A DNA stretch of 64,000 nt from Paraktedonobacter carboxidivorans. GTDB taxonomy: Bacteria; Chloroflexota; Ktedonobacteria; Ktedonobacterales; Ktedonobacteraceae. Positions 8,817 through 17,358 of the stretch are shown here, piece after piece (the stretch's first letter is position 1; each line of letters begins with the position of its first letter). Position numbers and translations under genes: made by a program. The notes below the pieces were generated by a model. It was given only the letters and a program-made list of their open reading frames with translations. It was not told where the DNA came from and did not search any database. The stretch spans positions 5,736-69,735 of the forward strand of contig JBEVTI010000031.1 of assembly GCA_041156125.1 (NCBI GenBank). The letters run 5' to 3'.

Positions 8817-9365
8817 ATGGCTGTTGCGCAAACTCAATGTCCTCATTGTCATCAGACAGTGCCCGCGAATGTCAGAACTTGTCCTCATTGTGGGGTTTAT
8901 TTACAATTGCCCGCGCAGAATCGTCCAGCGGCTGTTCTTGGGGTAGCTCAGCCTTCCGAGTCGTCTGCCTCCTCCCTGGTTAGCGCGCCGTTGTTCATCA
9001 GCGAGCAGCCGCTGCCGCCAATTGCCACCGCCCAGTCATTGCCGGATGTGCTCAAACAACTTGACGCGGCTGCGAGCACCCATCTCACTATCTCAGGGGT
9101 GCTGATTGCTTTCTACGCTGGTGCCATTTTTGCTGCCAAAATCCAGGCATCTGTTTTTCAGGCCCTGGTGTACGCCTTGCCTATTATCTTATTGCTTGTC
9201 ACAGTCATTCTCTCTGTGCGCGTTTTTTATCCCGCTGGCTATCTTACCGACGATTATCCCACGCTGCTCAGGACCAAAGATGCGCGCCTGCGCTATAGCT
9301 CGTTGCTCCTGGAGATCTCCGTGGGGTTACTGGCGATATCTGTCTTTGTGTATTTGATGCGCTAG
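8817..9365 (+). CDS. Zinc-ribbon membrane protein of unknown function
   Basis: A 182-residue protein. Residues 8-25 form a zinc ribbon (CPHC...CPHC, Cys8, 11, 22, 25). A Pro/Ser-rich linker follows, then three predicted membrane segments near 100-122, 124-146 and 165-182. The layout (cytoplasmic zinc ribbon plus small membrane domain) is common in Chloroflexota hypothetical proteins. I chose the ATG at 8817 because AAGGG lies 8 bases upstream; an in-frame ATG at 8763 has no site. A TATAAT at about 8757-8762 could be its -10 element. I do not recognise a function. Confidence 0.75.
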   Translation: MAVAQTQCPHCHQTVPANVRTCPHCGVYLQLPAQNRPAAVLGVAQPSESSASSLVSAPLFISEQPLPPIATAQSLPDVLKQLDAAASTHLTISGVLIAFYAGAIFAAKIQASVFQALVYALPIILLLVTVILSVRVFYPAGYLTDDYPTLLRTKDARLRYSSLLLEISVGLLAISVFVYLMR

Positions 9366-9497
9366 AGAAGTTTTTTAGGGATGCATGCACTTCATTTGGA
9401 AGTGGAAGATACCAATGAAGCAGGCTTAACGCTCTATCGTCATATGGATTTTAAACCATATGACCAGCGTTATCTCATGACCAGGTGGATAGAGTAG
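9366..9497 (+). pseudogene. C-terminal remnant of a GNAT acetyltransferase
   Basis: The frame directly after the stop of the zinc-ribbon gene reads through ALHLEVEDTNEAGLTLYRH and ends YLMTRWIE before a stop at 9495-9497. This is the typical last part of a GNAT N-acetyltransferase (motif B: LEV...N..A..LY...F). Nothing upstream in any frame supplies the acetyl-CoA-binding motif, because that space is the zinc-ribbon gene, so the gene is a decayed fragment. Confidence 0.65.
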
Positions 9498-9543
9498 CAA
9501 GCAATGCTCCTCATCCTGGCATTTCCAGACGGAGAGAGAAGAG

Positions 9544-9640
9544 GAGTGAACACTGCGCACCCGGCGCTCTTTCTCGTGGTTGTCGCCGGGTGCGCAGTGT
9601 TCACTCTCGTGGTCGTCGCCGGGTGCGGGAGCGTTCACTC
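9544..9640. terminator. Perfect 23-bp hairpin with a partly duplicated right arm
   Basis: Arms 9544-9566 and 9584-9606 pair perfectly. A second, diverged copy of the right arm with its preceding bases (9611-9640) follows, so the left arm can pair with either copy. The copy overlaps the stop codon of the DUF4386 gene (minus strand), whose transcript it probably ends. Confidence 0.7.
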
Positions 9641-10507
9641 TGCAGAGACGATGCGCTCGGACGCTTCTGGTGTCTTGAAACCCTTGAAGAACAGCCAGAA
9701 GGGGAGCAGGATGATCTCGAACACAGCGACGGGAATGGCAAAGATCGTCCCGTTGTCCCCCGGTGCCAGGTTGACAAGACCGAACCAGCCAGCAATGCTC
9801 CCGAACAGCACTATCAGGTAGCCGATCAGGCCCACCACCGAGATAATCCGTGGCACGAGTCGGAAGCGGAATAACATCCAGGTAAAGAGCGAGCCACCGA
9901 GTCCGAGGATTGGTAGAGAAACTACGCTCAAGCCAAGGAATTTTGCCTGCTTGAGGACCTCGCCAATAGTCAGAAACCATGAGCTTTGGGGTATACCAGC
10001 CTGGAGGAACGCCTGGCTTAATGGGATCAGAAGCAGGGTAGCGATGATGCCGACCATCATGATGGTACCCTCGATGATCCGGGAGGCCAAATAGCCGGTC
10101 GCCAGGGTTTCATCGAGCTTTCTAAGCATAGGAAAGGCAAACACCGCGATAAAGACAATCCCGATGTTGTTGATCGACCACAGCACGCAATCCAATGTAA
10201 CTGTTCCCTGGTTCGGAAAAACCAGGGCCAGATAGTTGGAGGCCTTCAGTAGCGGATCTAGCGTGAAAGCCCCGACGCCACTGGTGACTGCGGTCAGCAG
10301 GAAAAGGCTCGCAATCACGATTTCTGCCCTGCGCTGGTTGGCACTGACGAGGCGCTTTGCTTGCGGAGTCTGCGCTGTTGCGCTCGCGGGAGTGTAGTCA
10401 TTGGTCGTCGGTCTATTGACTGCTGTTTGCTCGGTGCTAGTCATGTGTGTATCTTCTTTCATGGTTGCGGTCTGCTTGCTTGCACTCATTCGTGCGTTGG
10501 TAGCCAT
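9635..10507 (-). CDS. DUF4386 family integral membrane protein (copy 1)
   Basis: A 290-residue protein with a polar N-terminal tail of about 60 residues and six or seven predicted membrane helices, for example EIVIASLFLLTAVTSGVGA, GIVFIAVFAFPML, MVGIIATLLLIPLS and VVGLIGYLIVLFGSI. The order of helices and the LASRIIEG motif match DUF4386, a family of unknown function often found beside sigma factors or regulators. The start has GAGG 9 bases upstream. It lies 18 bp after its paralogue and is probably in one transcript with it. Confidence 0.85.
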   Translation of the reverse strand: MATNARMSASKQTATMKEDTHMTSTEQTAVNRPTTNDYTPASATAQTPQAKRLVSANQRRAEIVIASLFLLTAVTSGVGAFTLDPLLKASNYLALVFPNQGTVTLDCVLWSINNIGIVFIAVFAFPMLRKLDETLATGYLASRIIEGTIMMVGIIATLLLIPLSQAFLQAGIPQSSWFLTIGEVLKQAKFLGLSVVSLPILGLGGSLFTWMLFRFRLVPRIISVVGLIGYLIVLFGSIAGWFGLVNLAPGDNGTIFAIPVAVFEIILLPFWLFFKGFKTPEASERIVSAE

Positions 10508-10525
10508 CGTTTTTCCTCTTGCTGA

Positions 10526-11233
10526 CTATTTCTGCAATACAGGCTGCAGAGGCGAACTGGCATCTCGCGTCTCGCTGGAGATGATCGGAGAGGACTTAAA
10601 GCCTTTGACGACCAGCCAGGTGCCCAGCGAAAACTCAAAGAGCGCGACCGGCAGTGCGGACAACGCTGCTAAGGGGGCATGTTGCCCGACGAGACCGAAC
10701 ATCACGGCGAGGTAGCCAGCGACGAGCAGGACCGCGCCGCCGATGCCTATCAGAGAGAGGGCACGGGGCACCAGGCGCGCCTGGTACAGCAGGAGGCCCA
10801 ACAACATGTCGTCTATAGCTGGCATGAAGCTTTGTCCGAGGAGGAAGATGCGGTCATAAAGGGAGACAAGCGCGTGGCTGGTGACCAACGCACCTGCCCC
10901 GGCTCCGGTCTGCCGCAAGGTCACGACCGACAAAATGAATGCCACGCCGACGAAGATAGTGCTGGCTTCCAGGACTCGCGAGGCGACGAGGCCCAGCGCG
11001 AGCCCTTCGTTCTGCTTCTTGAGTACCGGGAACAGCACGACGGCAGTGCCGATACCGGCGAGGGCCACGATGATCTCCAGGATACCGCCAATGATGGCGG
11101 CAGTGTCCGGGCCAGCGCCGAGGATGTAATTCGCTCCCTTTACCTGGCCGTAGAGCACGAGGGTTGGGATTGAGACAAAGGTAAGTAGGTAGAGCACGCC
11201 TGCGATAAGAGCGGTCTTTCTAAGTGGACTCAT
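10526..11233 (-). CDS. DUF4386 family integral membrane protein (copy 2)
   Basis: A 235-residue DUF4386 protein with no tail before the first helix: TALIAGVLYLLTFVSIPTL, then about six further helices and the LVASRVLEA motif that corresponds to LASRIIEG in the neighbour. AAGGAG lies 6 bases before the ATG. It is first in a probable two-gene operon with the paralogue at 9635-10507. The function of the family is not established. Confidence 0.87.
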   Translation of the reverse strand: MSPLRKTALIAGVLYLLTFVSIPTLVLYGQVKGANYILGAGPDTAAIIGGILEIIVALAGIGTAVVLFPVLKKQNEGLALGLVASRVLEASTIFVGVAFILSVVTLRQTGAGAGALVTSHALVSLYDRIFLLGQSFMPAIDDMLLGLLLYQARLVPRALSLIGIGGAVLLVAGYLAVMFGLVGQHAPLAALSALPVALFEFSLGTWLVVKGFKSSPIISSETRDASSPLQPVLQK

Positions 11234-11400
11234 TTGAAACTCCTTGTGTTGGCTGAGGTCATCGACATGATGACCACTAACTGATACTCACGACTGGCGC
11301 GGCGTCACTCTGCCGCTACACATTTTGCAATCAAACTGCTGTGAAAAAAACGAGAAATGTATCAAGGGCAGATCTCCTGGTCAGTGGCGCTTGCCTCGAC

Positions 11401-11658
11401 TCAGTCTTTGACATCTGATGAAGCGGCCTGGTCGGGTCTGACGCGGGTGACCGAGAGTAATGGCACTCCTAAATCGCGCACTTTTCTGAGCACTCCATGC
11501 AACGCGGCCTGATCGCTCACCGGGCCTGAGATGACGGTGGTCCCATTGGGCAACTGAGTGATGGTCAACCCAACGAACGAGTCGGTCCAGCTCGGCTTCA
11601 GGTGGCCTTTGACGGTAATCTGGTAGAACTCCTGTGATATGCTCACTTTCTTCTCCAT
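11401..11658 (-). CDS. Small conserved-looking protein of unknown function
   Basis: An 85-residue soluble protein (core YQITVKGHL...SWTDSFVGLTITQ...GTTVISGPVSDQAALHGVLRKVRDLGVPLLSV). The pattern predicts a compact alpha/beta fold with two hairpins and one helix. I do not recognise a named family. The start is uncertain: the ATG at 11658 begins the compact domain but its ribosome site is poor; a GTG at 11709 would add 17 residues and an AGGAGAG lies between the two. It follows the LuxR activator gene on the same strand (180 bp downstream) and may be its target or partner. Confidence 0.6.
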   Translation of the reverse strand: MEKKVSISQEFYQITVKGHLKPSWTDSFVGLTITQLPNGTTVISGPVSDQAALHGVLRKVRDLGVPLLSVTRVRPDQAASSDVKD

Positions 11659-11837
11659 GCACGTAGAGGTGATGTTCTCTCTCCTGGTTGCCAACGGTGT
11701 TTTTCTCACTTCATCGTTGTTGTCGGAAGTGTACCAGGACAGGAGGGGGGGGCGGCACCATCAAAGGATGGTAATGGGGGTGGAAGTTTTTCCATGCTGG
11801 TGGCGAGGGGCTGGATAGAGGCAGGGATGGGAGATGG

Positions 11838-14609
11838 TTACTCGATTAGCAGATGGAGGTCTCTGGCGCGTGCTACCGCCTGGGTGCGGCTCTCCACCTG
11901 GAGCTTACTGTAGATGGTATTGACATACGATTTGACTGTGCTAAGTGCCAGGACGAGCCGGGTGGCAATATCACGATTGGAGAGACCAGCCGCAATCAGG
12001 CGCAGTACTGCCAATTCGCGCTCGGTCAGTGGATCGAGCAGCGTCTGGGCAGGAACTGGTGCAGAGAGTGTAGCAGGGGAGGTACCTGCCTGAGCCTGTT
12101 CTCCGCGTAGCGGCGCGAGGAGCCGTTCGAGGTAGGCCAGCGGAACGTTAGTCTCAGCGGCGCGTGATCGTTTGCGCGAGCGTTCGTGGAGCTTTGCGAG
12201 CAGGACCGCCATGGGTGGGCCTTCATCCACAAAGATGCGGACGTAGCCCTCCGGCTCGGCCAGTGTCAGGGCGCGTTCCAGTGGCACGAGAGCGGCAGGG
12301 ATGTCGCCTTGCATCTGGTGGGCGAGCGCCTGGAGCACCAGAATTTCGATGGCGCTTCCCGTCCTCTCCCCTGCTTGCGCTGCTTGTAGGAGGCGCTCCA
12401 GGAGTTCCATTGCCTCAAGCATAAAGCGTTCTGCGCGCTCGCTTTTAGATCGGGCCAGGAGTACCCTGGCCAGGGTGATATGCTCGAACTCGCGCAGGTA
12501 GCTGAGGTCATCCGCGACTGACAAACCCTGCTCACGCACCCAGCCGCGAGCTTCGCCCAACCTTCCCTGCGCGACCCACACCCGCGTCACGAGCGCCGCT
12601 ATAGGATGCACATTGGGGAAGAGGTCCCGCACATACAGACGCTCTGCCTCGTGGAGCAGGCCGAGAGCGCCAGCCAGATCTCCCTGGGCCTCACGTATGC
12701 GGGCCTGAGCAACGCACCAACGAGACTGGTTTTGCGGGAACCCTGTGTGTTCGCCCAGTTCCTTGCTTGTCAGCAGGTGCTGTGTGGCGACATCCAGATC
12801 GTTCTGCTCGCGGTAGAGCTCGCTCATGCCTACATACAGGTCTGCCGTTCCCTGCAGAACAGGCTCGCCCGGTGCCAGCGCTGCCTGCAAAGAGCGCTCA
12901 TATGTGTGCATGGCCTCGTGAAGACGACCTTGCGCAATCTTGATATCAGCCAGGGTGATGGTGCCACTGATGGCGTCAGAGATGTTCCCGGCCATCCGCA
13001 CATTCGCTATGCCATCGGCAAACGTCCTGTGCGCTGTCTCTAGATCCCCGCTCCCCCAGGAGGCGATCCCCAGGAGAGCCGCTGCCGCTCCGCGTCCCAG
13101 AAGGTCTTCCTGGGGTACGAGATCGAGTACCCGCCGGGCGTATTTTATGGTGCCGTGTACATCGCCCAGAGCCAGCGTACTCGCGGCACGGTACAAGGCT
13201 ATCAAAGCCGGAAGCTGGCGAAATTCCTCCTGGTCCACGACGATCATCTCAGCCGCTGGAGCAAGCGCGCTCGTGTCTGCCGTCGTATCCAGCCACCGTT
13301 CAGCGTCTTGCAGTCGGGCGTGGGTGGCCACAAGATCCCCGCCAGACAATAATGCATAGGCATACCCAACGCTGAGCACAGGCCTGCGGTGAAACAGTTC
13401 GTCGGGCAGCGCCTTGAACCAGCCAAGCAGTGTGGCATCCTGTCTACTCCTGCGCATTTCCGAGGTTGCCAGCTCGATCAGCTCCGCCGCGCGCGTGAAA
13501 TCCCTGCCGGCCAGCGCGTGGCGGATTGCCTCGGCCACCGAGCCATGCTGCTCGTACCACTCGCTCGCGCGTCGATGCAGAGTTGCTACCAGAGCGGGCT
13601 GCTCCGCCAGCAATTGCGCGGAGAGCACTTCGGCAAAGAGGTGGTGATAGCGATACCAGTGGCGCCTGTCATCCAGGGAAACTACAAAGAAGTTGCCTCG
13701 CTCCAGGGCCTCCAGGCGAGCCTGGCCCTCTTCCTGGCCGGTGACGGCATCGCAGAGCGAGCCATTCAAGCGGTCGAGAATGGCGGTCTGGAGTAAAAAG
13801 CTGCGAACAGGTGCGGGCTGACGTTGCAGGACCTCTTCGACCAGATAGTCCACGATATAGCGGTGGTCGCCCGCGAATGCCCGAATAAACCCGGCAACAT
13901 CCTGACGGCCCTGCATGGAAAGCGCGGCTAATTGCAGTCCGGCAATCCAGCCTTCGGTGTGATCTTCTAGCGCGGCGATGTTTTCCGCTGAGAGACTGAG
14001 GCCCATCACCTGGCTGAGAAATGCGGAAGCTTCGGAGGCGGTAAAACGTAAGTCGGCGGCACGCAGTTCGCTCAAGTGGCTTCGGGCGCGTAAGCGAGCC
14101 AGAGGTAACGGTGGATCTTCGCGGGTCGCAATGACCACGTGCATCTGCGGCGGGAGGTGCTCGAGCAGATAGGTAAGGGCCATGTCAACCGATTTGGCCT
14201 CAATCACGTGGTAGTCGTCAAGGACGAGGACGAAATGGTCCGGGAGCGTGGTGATCTCATTGAGCAGGGCCGTCAGGATCGCTGCGGGTGGCGGTGGCTG
14301 AGGAGATTGAAGCACAGCCAATAGCTCTTTCCCAATGGTAGGCGCAATCGTCTGTAAAGCCGCGACCAGGTACGCCAGGAAGCGGGTGGGATCGTTCTCC
14401 CCTGCGTCCAGCGACAGCCAGGCGGTCGGTCGTTCGCTTCCCTCGACCCATTCACTGACCAGCGTGGTTTTCCCAAAGCCAGCGGGGGCAGCGATGAGGG
14501 TCAGTTTGCGCTGCAGCCCCTCGTTCAGCCGCTCAAGCAGCCGGGGGCGGCTGACAACGTTTGGTCTAAGCGAAGGTAAATACAGTTTCGTGGCCAAAAT
14601 TGGTGTCAC
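11838..14609 (-). CDS. LuxR-family ATP-dependent transcriptional activator, MalT-like
   Basis: A 923-residue LAL-type regulator. The N-terminal STAND NTPase has Walker A APAGFGKTTLVSEW near residue 46 and Walker B LVLDDYHVIEAKS near 128, followed by winged-helix-like parts (WIAGLQLAALSMQGR) and a long TPR-like helical region (about 380-780) that would bind a ligand. The C-terminus is a LuxR helix-turn-helix: LTERELAVLRLIAAGLSNRD and STVKSYVNTIYSKL. I chose the GTG at 14609 since GGAGGAG lies 6 bases upstream; a longer ATG form at 14636 would contain that site within its coding sequence. The ligand is unknown. The next gene upstream is NagZ, only 33 bp away on the same strand, so a link to amino sugars is possible. 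Confidence 0.9.
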   Translation of the reverse strand: MTPILATKLYLPSLRPNVVSRPRLLERLNEGLQRKLTLIAAPAGFGKTTLVSEWVEGSERPTAWLSLDAGENDPTRFLAYLVAALQTIAPTIGKELLAVLQSPQPPPPAAILTALLNEITTLPDHFVLVLDDYHVIEAKSVDMALTYLLEHLPPQMHVVIATREDPPLPLARLRARSHLSELRAADLRFTASEASAFLSQVMGLSLSAENIAALEDHTEGWIAGLQLAALSMQGRQDVAGFIRAFAGDHRYIVDYLVEEVLQRQPAPVRSFLLQTAILDRLNGSLCDAVTGQEEGQARLEALERGNFFVVSLDDRRHWYRYHHLFAEVLSAQLLAEQPALVATLHRRASEWYEQHGSVAEAIRHALAGRDFTRAAELIELATSEMRRSRQDATLLGWFKALPDELFHRRPVLSVGYAYALLSGGDLVATHARLQDAERWLDTTADTSALAPAAEMIVVDQEEFRQLPALIALYRAASTLALGDVHGTIKYARRVLDLVPQEDLLGRGAAAALLGIASWGSGDLETAHRTFADGIANVRMAGNISDAISGTITLADIKIAQGRLHEAMHTYERSLQAALAPGEPVLQGTADLYVGMSELYREQNDLDVATQHLLTSKELGEHTGFPQNQSRWCVAQARIREAQGDLAGALGLLHEAERLYVRDLFPNVHPIAALVTRVWVAQGRLGEARGWVREQGLSVADDLSYLREFEHITLARVLLARSKSERAERFMLEAMELLERLLQAAQAGERTGSAIEILVLQALAHQMQGDIPAALVPLERALTLAEPEGYVRIFVDEGPPMAVLLAKLHERSRKRSRAAETNVPLAYLERLLAPLRGEQAQAGTSPATLSAPVPAQTLLDPLTERELAVLRLIAAGLSNRDIATRLVLALSTVKSYVNTIYSKLQVESRTQAVARARDLHLLIE

Positions 14610-14642
14610 TTGCTCTCTCCTCCCGCAGCTTTCCAAATCGTT

Positions 14643-16364
14643 TCATGCATGGTCCACCGCTTTGAGGTCGCGGGAATAGAGTCCGGGCAGGCTGACTGGT
14701 AGCTTGCCGTGGGGCTGGATGGAGCCGAAGAGGGCGCGGATGGCGGCGGCGATGGCTGGTTGGGTGTATTCGTAGGTGACAAGGTAGGTGCCAAGCTCAG
14801 AGAAGGCCAGCAGGTCGTAGGGGCTGTAGGCTGCCAGGCCGAGCAGCGGACGGCCTGTGGCGAGCAGGCGTTGCATGACTGTGACCTGGCGCTGATCCAG
14901 CAGGGCGTTGATTGTGACCATCAGGATCGCGTCGGCTGTTTGCGCTACGTGGTAGAGTTGCTCGTACTCCGCGGGCGTGGTCTGCTCGCTCAGGACGATG
15001 GGGGTGGTATGCGCGTGGTGCTGGTGCAGGCTCGCGACCAGAAACTCCTCGGGATAACCCTGATCCTCGACCTGTGTCCAGATGTCGCGGTGCGTGTAGA
15101 CGACCAGCAGGTGCTGCTCTGGCTCCAGGCGCAGAGGGAGCACTCCGGGCGTATCCCTGACCAGCGTAACCGCGCGCTCGTAGATCTGCTCGCGCAATTG
15201 TCGATGCGCCTCACAGCCAACCCATGCCAGTTCCTGTGCGCTTGTCTGGGACTCTGCCCGACTTCGCAGGCGCTCCTTGAGGGCAAGCACGCGCTCGGCT
15301 GACTCGCGGATGCGCTCTGGCGCGATCTCGCCGCGCTGTAGCGCGGCCTTGAGCGCCTCGAGGCCAGAGAGCTGGCGCTCGTAGCGGTGGGAGATCAGGA
15401 TCAGGTCGTTGCCAGCCAGTTGCGCCAGAACCGTGCCCCGACCTACGCCGACAGCTTCAGAGACCGCGTTCATCTCCAGGCAATCGGTCATGATCACTCC
15501 CTGGAAGCCAAGTTGCTGGCGTAAAAGCTGATCAATGACCTCTGGCGAGAGGGTCGCGGGCAGGTTGGTCTCGCCCATCAGAGCCGGGAAAGAGATGTGC
15601 GCGGTCATCACGCAGTCGCTGCCAGCCGCGATCCCGCTTTTAAAGGGCAGCAGTTCCAGGCGTTCCAGGCGCTCCAGCGCATAAGGCACCACTGGCATAC
15701 CCAGGTGCGAATCCGTCGCCGTATCACCATGGCCGGGGAAATGCTTGATGCAGGTTGCCACGCCCGCCTGCTGATAGCCGCGGATTTGCGCACAGGCCAG
15801 GCGCGCCACCTCCTGTGGATCTTCGCCAAAGGAGCGCACGCCAATCACCGGATTGCTCGGATTGTTATTCACATCCACCACTGGCGCCAGGTTGAGATTG
15901 ATGCCCAGCGCGTGCATCTCGCGTCCCGCCGCCAGCGCAACCTCGTAGGCATCCTCTGCCGAGCCAATTGCCCCTAATGTCATGTTACCGGGGAAGATGG
16001 TTGCCTCTCTCACTGGCGCGCTCGCGGTTGTCCCGTCAGCCTGGGAACTCGGCGCGTTTGCGCCAGCTTCTCCTGGCATGCGCGAGTTTTTAGAGAGGCG
16101 CTGCACCATGCCATTCTCCTGGTCGATGGCGATCAAGAGCGGAAAGCGCTGTCCTCCCTCGCGTGCCAGCTCTTGCAGGCGGCTGGTTAACTCATGTAGT
16201 TGACGCGCGCTACGTATATTGCGCGAGAAGAGGATAATATTGCCAACATGATGGCGCTGAATCAGCTCAATCAGTTCGGGGGTCGGGCTTGTGCCTGGGA
16301 AGCCGACTATTAAAAGCTGGCCAATTTGTTCTTCTAGCGTTAGATCCTGGCTTAAACTGGACAT
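14643..16364 (-). CDS. nagZ: Glycoside hydrolase family 3 beta-N-acetylhexosaminidase (NagZ-like)
   Basis: A 573-residue GH3 enzyme. The signature KHFPGHGDTATDSHLGMP near residue 205-222 carries the Asp-His pair used as acid/base in NagZ enzymes, and GVIMTDCLEMNAVSE near 285 holds the nucleophile Asp. The first 340 residues are the TIM barrel; the remaining 230 form a second alpha/beta domain, as in Bacillus-type NagZ. No signal peptide is visible, so it acts in the cytoplasm, removing terminal GlcNAc from muropeptides or chito-oligosaccharides. AAGGGA precedes the ATG. It lies at the end of the cluster gntR-murQ-kinase-nagZ, with 76 bp to the kinase, and should work on material brought in by the ABC importer at 21-27 kb. 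Confidence 0.9.
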   Translation of the reverse strand: MSSLSQDLTLEEQIGQLLIVGFPGTSPTPELIELIQRHHVGNIILFSRNIRSARQLHELTSRLQELAREGGQRFPLLIAIDQENGMVQRLSKNSRMPGEAGANAPSSQADGTTASAPVREATIFPGNMTLGAIGSAEDAYEVALAAGREMHALGINLNLAPVVDVNNNPSNPVIGVRSFGEDPQEVARLACAQIRGYQQAGVATCIKHFPGHGDTATDSHLGMPVVPYALERLERLELLPFKSGIAAGSDCVMTAHISFPALMGETNLPATLSPEVIDQLLRQQLGFQGVIMTDCLEMNAVSEAVGVGRGTVLAQLAGNDLILISHRYERQLSGLEALKAALQRGEIAPERIRESAERVLALKERLRSRAESQTSAQELAWVGCEAHRQLREQIYERAVTLVRDTPGVLPLRLEPEQHLLVVYTHRDIWTQVEDQGYPEEFLVASLHQHHAHTTPIVLSEQTTPAEYEQLYHVAQTADAILMVTINALLDQRQVTVMQRLLATGRPLLGLAAYSPYDLLAFSELGTYLVTYEYTQPAIAAAIRALFGSIQPHGKLPVSLPGLYSRDLKAVDHA

Positions 16365-16440
16365 AACACTCGTCCCTTTCTGGCTAAAAATGGTCGTTTA
16401 GAGCTATACAGTACTCTTCGCGCGTCAGTGATAGAGTTGC

Positions 16441-17358
16441 TTAAAAAGATTGGTCATCCATGTGCATAGTTGCCCGGGCCGCGGTCAGCGTGGGATGTTC
16501 GACCAGCGCCACATGGCCGATTGGCTGGTAGTGACGGATCTGGTGAATCACCTGGGTGCAGAAATCGGCCTCATTGATCAGCAGTCCTCCGCCTAGCGCG
16601 AGAGGAATTTCCTGGTGCGAGAAGCCAAGTGCCTGGCAGACCGCGTTGACCGCCAGGGCGAGTTCCCTGGCCGCGTGCTGAATGATTGTTGCGGCCACCT
16701 GGTCACCAGCGCGCGCGGAAATCATTACCCAGGAAGAGAGACTGGCGATTTTAGCCTTATCAGGCTCGCCATAGATCTCGCCAATCAGCTCATCGGTATT
16801 TTGTAGATTCCACGCCCGCAGAATACGTTCGCGCAGGGCCGTCTGGGGTCCCCGGCCATCAGAAGCGCGTACCACCGCCTGGAGAGCCTGCTGGGCGATA
16901 ATATAGCCACTACCCTCGTCTCCCAGCAGATGTCCCCAGCCACCGGACCTTGCCCGGCGCCCATCGACATCGCGACCCAGCGCGATCGAGCCAGTGCCTG
17001 AGATTAGCACCACGCCGACCGCGTTTTCCAGGCCGGCCAGCAGGAGTTCGCCATCATTGGTCAGGCGCACCTGTTCGGCAAAGCCGCGCAGGTAGGGCAG
17101 GAGCAGATTGTGATCGGCGCGGCGGTCGATGCCGGCCAGGCCCAGCCAGGCCCGTCTGAATGGCTGGTGACGGTTCGCCGCCCGCTCGGCTTGCTCCACG
17201 GCGGCGCGCACATTCTGCACAGCGGCATCCAGACCAATCGAGTTATAGTTCGCGCCTCCAGCCAGCCCGCGCCCAATTTCCTCGCCACGTTCGTTGACAA
17301 TTATAGCCAGGGTTTTGCTGCCCCCGCCATCCACGCCCAGGTAGTATGTTTCTGTCAT
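16441..17358 (-). CDS. BadF/BadG/BcrA-family kinase, probably N-acetylmuramate / N-acetylglucosamine kinase (MurK-like)
   Basis: A 305-residue ASKHA-fold ATPase of the BadF/BadG family. Phosphate-1 motif YLGVDGGGSKTLAIIVNERG at the N-terminus, adenosine-type motifs LISGTGSIALG and GGWGHLLGDEGSGY in the middle, and LALGGGLL near the end. Human NAGK and the MurNAc/GlcNAc kinase MurK of Clostridium belong to this family. Its ATG overlaps the murQ stop by four bases (ATGA), so the two are translationally coupled. Because MurQ needs MurNAc-6-phosphate and no PTS or AnmK gene is present, a kinase making MurNAc-6P (and perhaps GlcNAc-6P for NagA) fits the context; this is inference. Confidence 0.88.
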   Translation of the reverse strand: MTETYYLGVDGGGSKTLAIIVNERGEEIGRGLAGGANYNSIGLDAAVQNVRAAVEQAERAANRHQPFRRAWLGLAGIDRRADHNLLLPYLRGFAEQVRLTNDGELLLAGLENAVGVVLISGTGSIALGRDVDGRRARSGGWGHLLGDEGSGYIIAQQALQAVVRASDGRGPQTALRERILRAWNLQNTDELIGEIYGEPDKAKIASLSSWVMISARAGDQVAATIIQHAARELALAVNAVCQALGFSHQEIPLALGGGLLINEADFCTQVIHQIRHYQPIGHVALVEHPTLTAARATMHMDDQSF

